The notes under the pieces were generated by a model. It was not told the DNA's origin, did not search any database, and saw only the letters and a list, made by a program, of their open reading frames with translations. The position numbers and the translations under genes were made by a program. Source: Clitopilus passeckerianus (taxonomy: Eukaryota > Basidiomycota > Agaricomycetes > Agaricales > Entolomataceae). Taken from it: a stretch of DNA of 64,000 bases. The DNA lies in assembly GCA_944990035.1 (NCBI GenBank), contig CALYLX010000152.1:537396-601395 (forward strand), written 5' to 3'. Below are positions 61,573 through 64,000 of this stretch, one piece after another; the stretch's first letter is position 1; each line of letters opens with the position of its first letter.

Positions 61573-62077
61573 TTATTACGGCTTTACAATTCAGTGTATA
61601 TCTTCTGGAGGGATATCCTATTCTTAGATCGTGTAGACTATATAATATTGTAGCACCATCTCTGTTATTTGGTTAGTTTAGCATAATGCTAGTTCCGTTC
61701 CGTCGTTTAAATTATCTCGCAGTCTTCAAGCTATTGTGGTTCGCACAGAATTGTAGACAGATGTCCACAGGATAGCCACCAGAGCTACCTGTTGTTTGTT
61801 CATTGAGCAATCCGGAGAGCCTGCGGTAGATATGTACCAGACACGAGAAGGGTGCGTAAATGACGTGCAAGAGACGTAAAACGTAAAACCAGAGAAATTA
61901 GTGCGAAGCAGATGTATGGCTACAGGTAACAAATTATATGGGATGATGTACAACAAACGGTATATGAATGAGACAGAGAGCGAAGGTATGTGGAGATGCA
62001 AATGCAATAGTTCGAGGTCCGTGTGATGCAGAGATAAGTCCAGCTAAGATGCAGAGAGAAAATGGCTTTTAAGGTCG
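61573..62077. other. intergenic, convergent 3' ends
   Basis: A/T-rich 505 bp between two convergent genes. Probably 3' UTRs only. Confidence 0.5.
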
Positions 62078-62974
62078 TTATGTTCGTGGTTCACGATCAT
62101 GTGCAAGAATGCGATTACGAAGAGGCGACGGTGCTTCGGCGCCAGCTGCCGATGGCTTCCATAGAAGGCTGGGAGCGGTGGGGCGGGGGAAAGACTGCTG
62201 CTTTGGGGCGAGCAGAGGGTGTGGACTGCTTGAAGCAGGCTTGCTCGACTTGGCTCCGCCGCCGAGCATGACACCGCCTGTGAGGACGGTGCTGACGCCA
62301 CCTTGGTAGATATACTTGGTGGGAGCTGACGCTGCGGATGCTGGCGCTGATGCTGTCTTCTTGGAGGAACCGAATGACCTCATGGATGAGGCGACGGAGG
62401 ATTGAGAAGATCCCGATGACCCGGACTTGAGTGAGAGATTGGAGTACGACGACGCCCGGGAAGATGGGCGGGAATCCGTGTCGATAGGAGAGATCATATC
62501 GGCATCATCGTCAACCAATTCGCTTGTGAAGCGACGGGTGAGGAAGTCTGCAGGGAGTGTGGAGGTAGCAGCAGTGACATCCTGAGGGTCAATGGTCCAA
62601 ACGACGCCGACTTTCCCATTGTCGCTGCGGACGACATAAACGACGGTAGGCTTGATGATGAGGGTGAATGAGGTGTTCCCGAGGACACGGATCCAATCCT
62701 CCCAGGAAATACCATTTGCAAGGCAGGCAAGATGGACGGGGAGTGGGGCAGGCTCAAAGGGTGAGAGCAAGAGCCGGTGAGTGGCTGATGAGGGATCCGA
62801 TGGGGTGACGAGAGCCGAGGTAGTAAGCAGCGATGAGTGGAGGAAAAGTCGGAGGTTCGTGAGCGAGCTTGAGGGAAGCCCGAGCAGCGCAAGAGGCCTA
62901 GTAAGGAAAATGGTGGCTGCGTTCAAAGATGGCGAGATGCCTGTAGCAGTGCTGGTCATGAAAGAAGAAGACAT
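62078..62974 (-). CDS. BTG/Tob anti-proliferative-domain protein, 298 aa
   Basis: Single uninterrupted exon, 298 aa. The first ~130 residues resemble the BTG/Tob fold: an Ala/Leu-rich helix region (AATIFLTRPLALLG), box A-like HRLLLSPFEPAPLPVHLAC, then NGISWEDWIRVLGNTSFTL, KPTVVYVVR and GKVGVVWTI, where relatives have the Ser-Trp/Leu and V-D-P-x-x-V segments. The rest is Ser-rich and disordered, ending in a basic tail (HDREPRT). BTG/Tob proteins bind the Caf1 deadenylase and speed mRNA turnover, which slows cell growth. The assignment rests on my reading of the pattern and is not certain. The start is the ATG that opens a run of Ser/Met residues. Confidence 0.55.
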   Translation of the reverse strand: MSSSFMTSTATGISPSLNAATIFLTRPLALLGLPSSSLTNLRLFLHSSLLTTSALVTPSDPSSATHRLLLSPFEPAPLPVHLACLANGISWEDWIRVLGNTSFTLIIKPTVVYVVRSDNGKVGVVWTIDPQDVTAATSTLPADFLTRRFTSELVDDDADMISPIDTDSRPSSRASSYSNLSLKSGSSGSSQSSVASSMRSFGSSKKTASAPASAASAPTKYIYQGGVSTVLTGGVMLGGGAKSSKPASSSPHPLLAPKQQSFPRPTAPSLLWKPSAAGAEAPSPLRNRILAHDREPRT

Positions 62975-64000
62975 GTTGAACTTGATGTGACGTTGGTTCG
63001 TTGAGATTTAAATGTTCAGAGGTTCAAGATTATCGACCGGCGATAAAGGCGTTATAACTGGAGAACTATCAGTATATGTCTAGTCACTCATCCTAGGCAG
63101 CAGCTTACCAGACGTATATATGGACGTTAAGAGAGAAATAAAATTAAGGTCTGACGGGCACTGCAGGGATCTAAGAACGAGCGGTCGAGGTCGTGAAAGG
63201 AGGACGAAAGAAAGCCAAGTTCAGCCTGAGCTGGTAAGCCGGATGGTTCCTAGTAGTCCCACAGAGCCGTCGTTTTATATGAGTCGCCAGATAGGCCTAT
63301 AATTGTGCATGTGCTCTGGTCAGTGAAAGCTTCCATGCCATTGTTCATTGTCTTTTGTGAAAGGAACAATAACAAGTGTTGATCGGCTTTCGGAACTGCC
63401 ATTTCGAGACCAAAGCTATTTGTCTTTGTTGTGATCACGCAGTTCTTTGGTCGTCCCTCACGCCCTGTAGTGCGGTGATTATACCTCGATTCCACCAGGC
63501 GCGAAGACCAAGCGACGACACCTTGTACTCCCTGTTCCTGCATAGGCAACTCTTCTATTGTGTGTCCCACCCGCTCTGCTTCTCATCGGCATAATGTGAA
63601 ATGATCAAGACCATGCACAGCATCTTTGCTGAACCAGGTTTTCTTGGTTTACCCGCTCCATCTCCGCTGCCAATGAAGACAATAACCCATGTCACCGTAT
63701 CCTGGAAGGATAGTATGCAGTATTTATGAGCTTGTCTTGAAGAGCCCATCACCATGGTGCACCTACTCCCTAGGTTACGGTCGACCTCGTTATTTTAGAG
63801 ACAAGGTGTTCTGTGGTATCCTTCATGGCTCATTCTCTTCTGAATCGGTTCCCAGGAAATTCGAATGAAAGCGCAGTCCAGGTATATTATTCTAAACTCT
63901 AATAGTACTCTACGTCAAACAACCATCAATATATAAGGTACTCGTTCCTGTAAATGGAGCTCAAGCCCTATCAGAATTTAATTACGTGAGTCCACTATTA
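62975..64000. other. intergenic to window end
   Basis: Promoter side of the BTG-like gene and about 1 kb beyond. Small frames on both strands (for example 63250-63570) have no support. Confidence 0.4.

Noticed and set aside
62109..62309. Plus-strand frames across the BTG-like gene
   Set aside because: Shadows of the minus-strand coding frame.

Overview
The window looks like nuclear DNA of a mushroom-forming basidiomycete (Agaricomycetes). Genes lie on both strands and are cut by many short GT-AG introns, mostly 49-70 bp. The families present are typical of that group: a NACHT STAND protein, a DUF6534-like membrane protein, F-box proteins in several copies, a GH79 glycosidase, a small secreted protein and an Ole1-type desaturase fused to cytochrome b5. 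Exon models were built by hand from splice sites, frame continuity and family motifs; no database search was run.

Layout: 1-1.3 kb, 3' part of a Ser/Pro-rich protein; 2.5-5.7 kb (-), SPX-domain phosphate transporter; 7.1-8.1 kb, small acidic protein; 9.2-12.8 kb, two membrane-protein genes (one DUF6534-like); 13.1-15.5 kb, NACHT NTPase; 15.9-18.7 kb (-), SAM-domain, probably tail-anchored protein; 19.6-20.4 kb, glutathione transferase; 21.1-24.2 kb (-), AlkB-like dioxygenase and a GABA-type aminotransferase; 24.7-25.0 kb (-), tiny dsRNA-binding protein; 27.1-29.0 kb (-), intact F-box protein; 30.5-35.2 kb, large low-complexity protein; 35.9-41.1 kb, tandem duplication carrying two more F-box copies; 40.9-42.5 kb (-), delta-9 desaturase; 43.9-45.0 kb, Ser-rich protein; 47.7-48.1 kb, second tiny dsRNA-binding protein; 49.9-52.0 kb, GH79; 52.3-55.0 kb (-), MFS transporter; 55.8-58.1 kb, a graveyard of broken genes; 58.8-59.3 kb, small secreted Cys-containing protein; 59.7-61.6 kb, nucleotidyltransferase-like protein; 62.1-63.0 kb (-), BTG/Tob-like protein.

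The genes do not form an obvious metabolic cluster. Housekeeping genes (phosphate uptake, GABA catabolism, alkylation repair, fatty-acid desaturation) are mixed with lineage-specific accessory genes. The most informative structures are: (1) a tandem duplication at 35.9-41.1 kb whose first copy ends in a fossil of the neighbouring desaturase's last exons; (2) two single-dsRBD genes 23 kb apart with matching exon lengths; (3) at least six one-base frame breaks in otherwise well-conserved genes, all needing one extra base and most sitting in single-base runs, which points to assembly errors more than gene death; (4) broken and duplicated exons of an unnamed family next to an LRR/F-box pseudogene.
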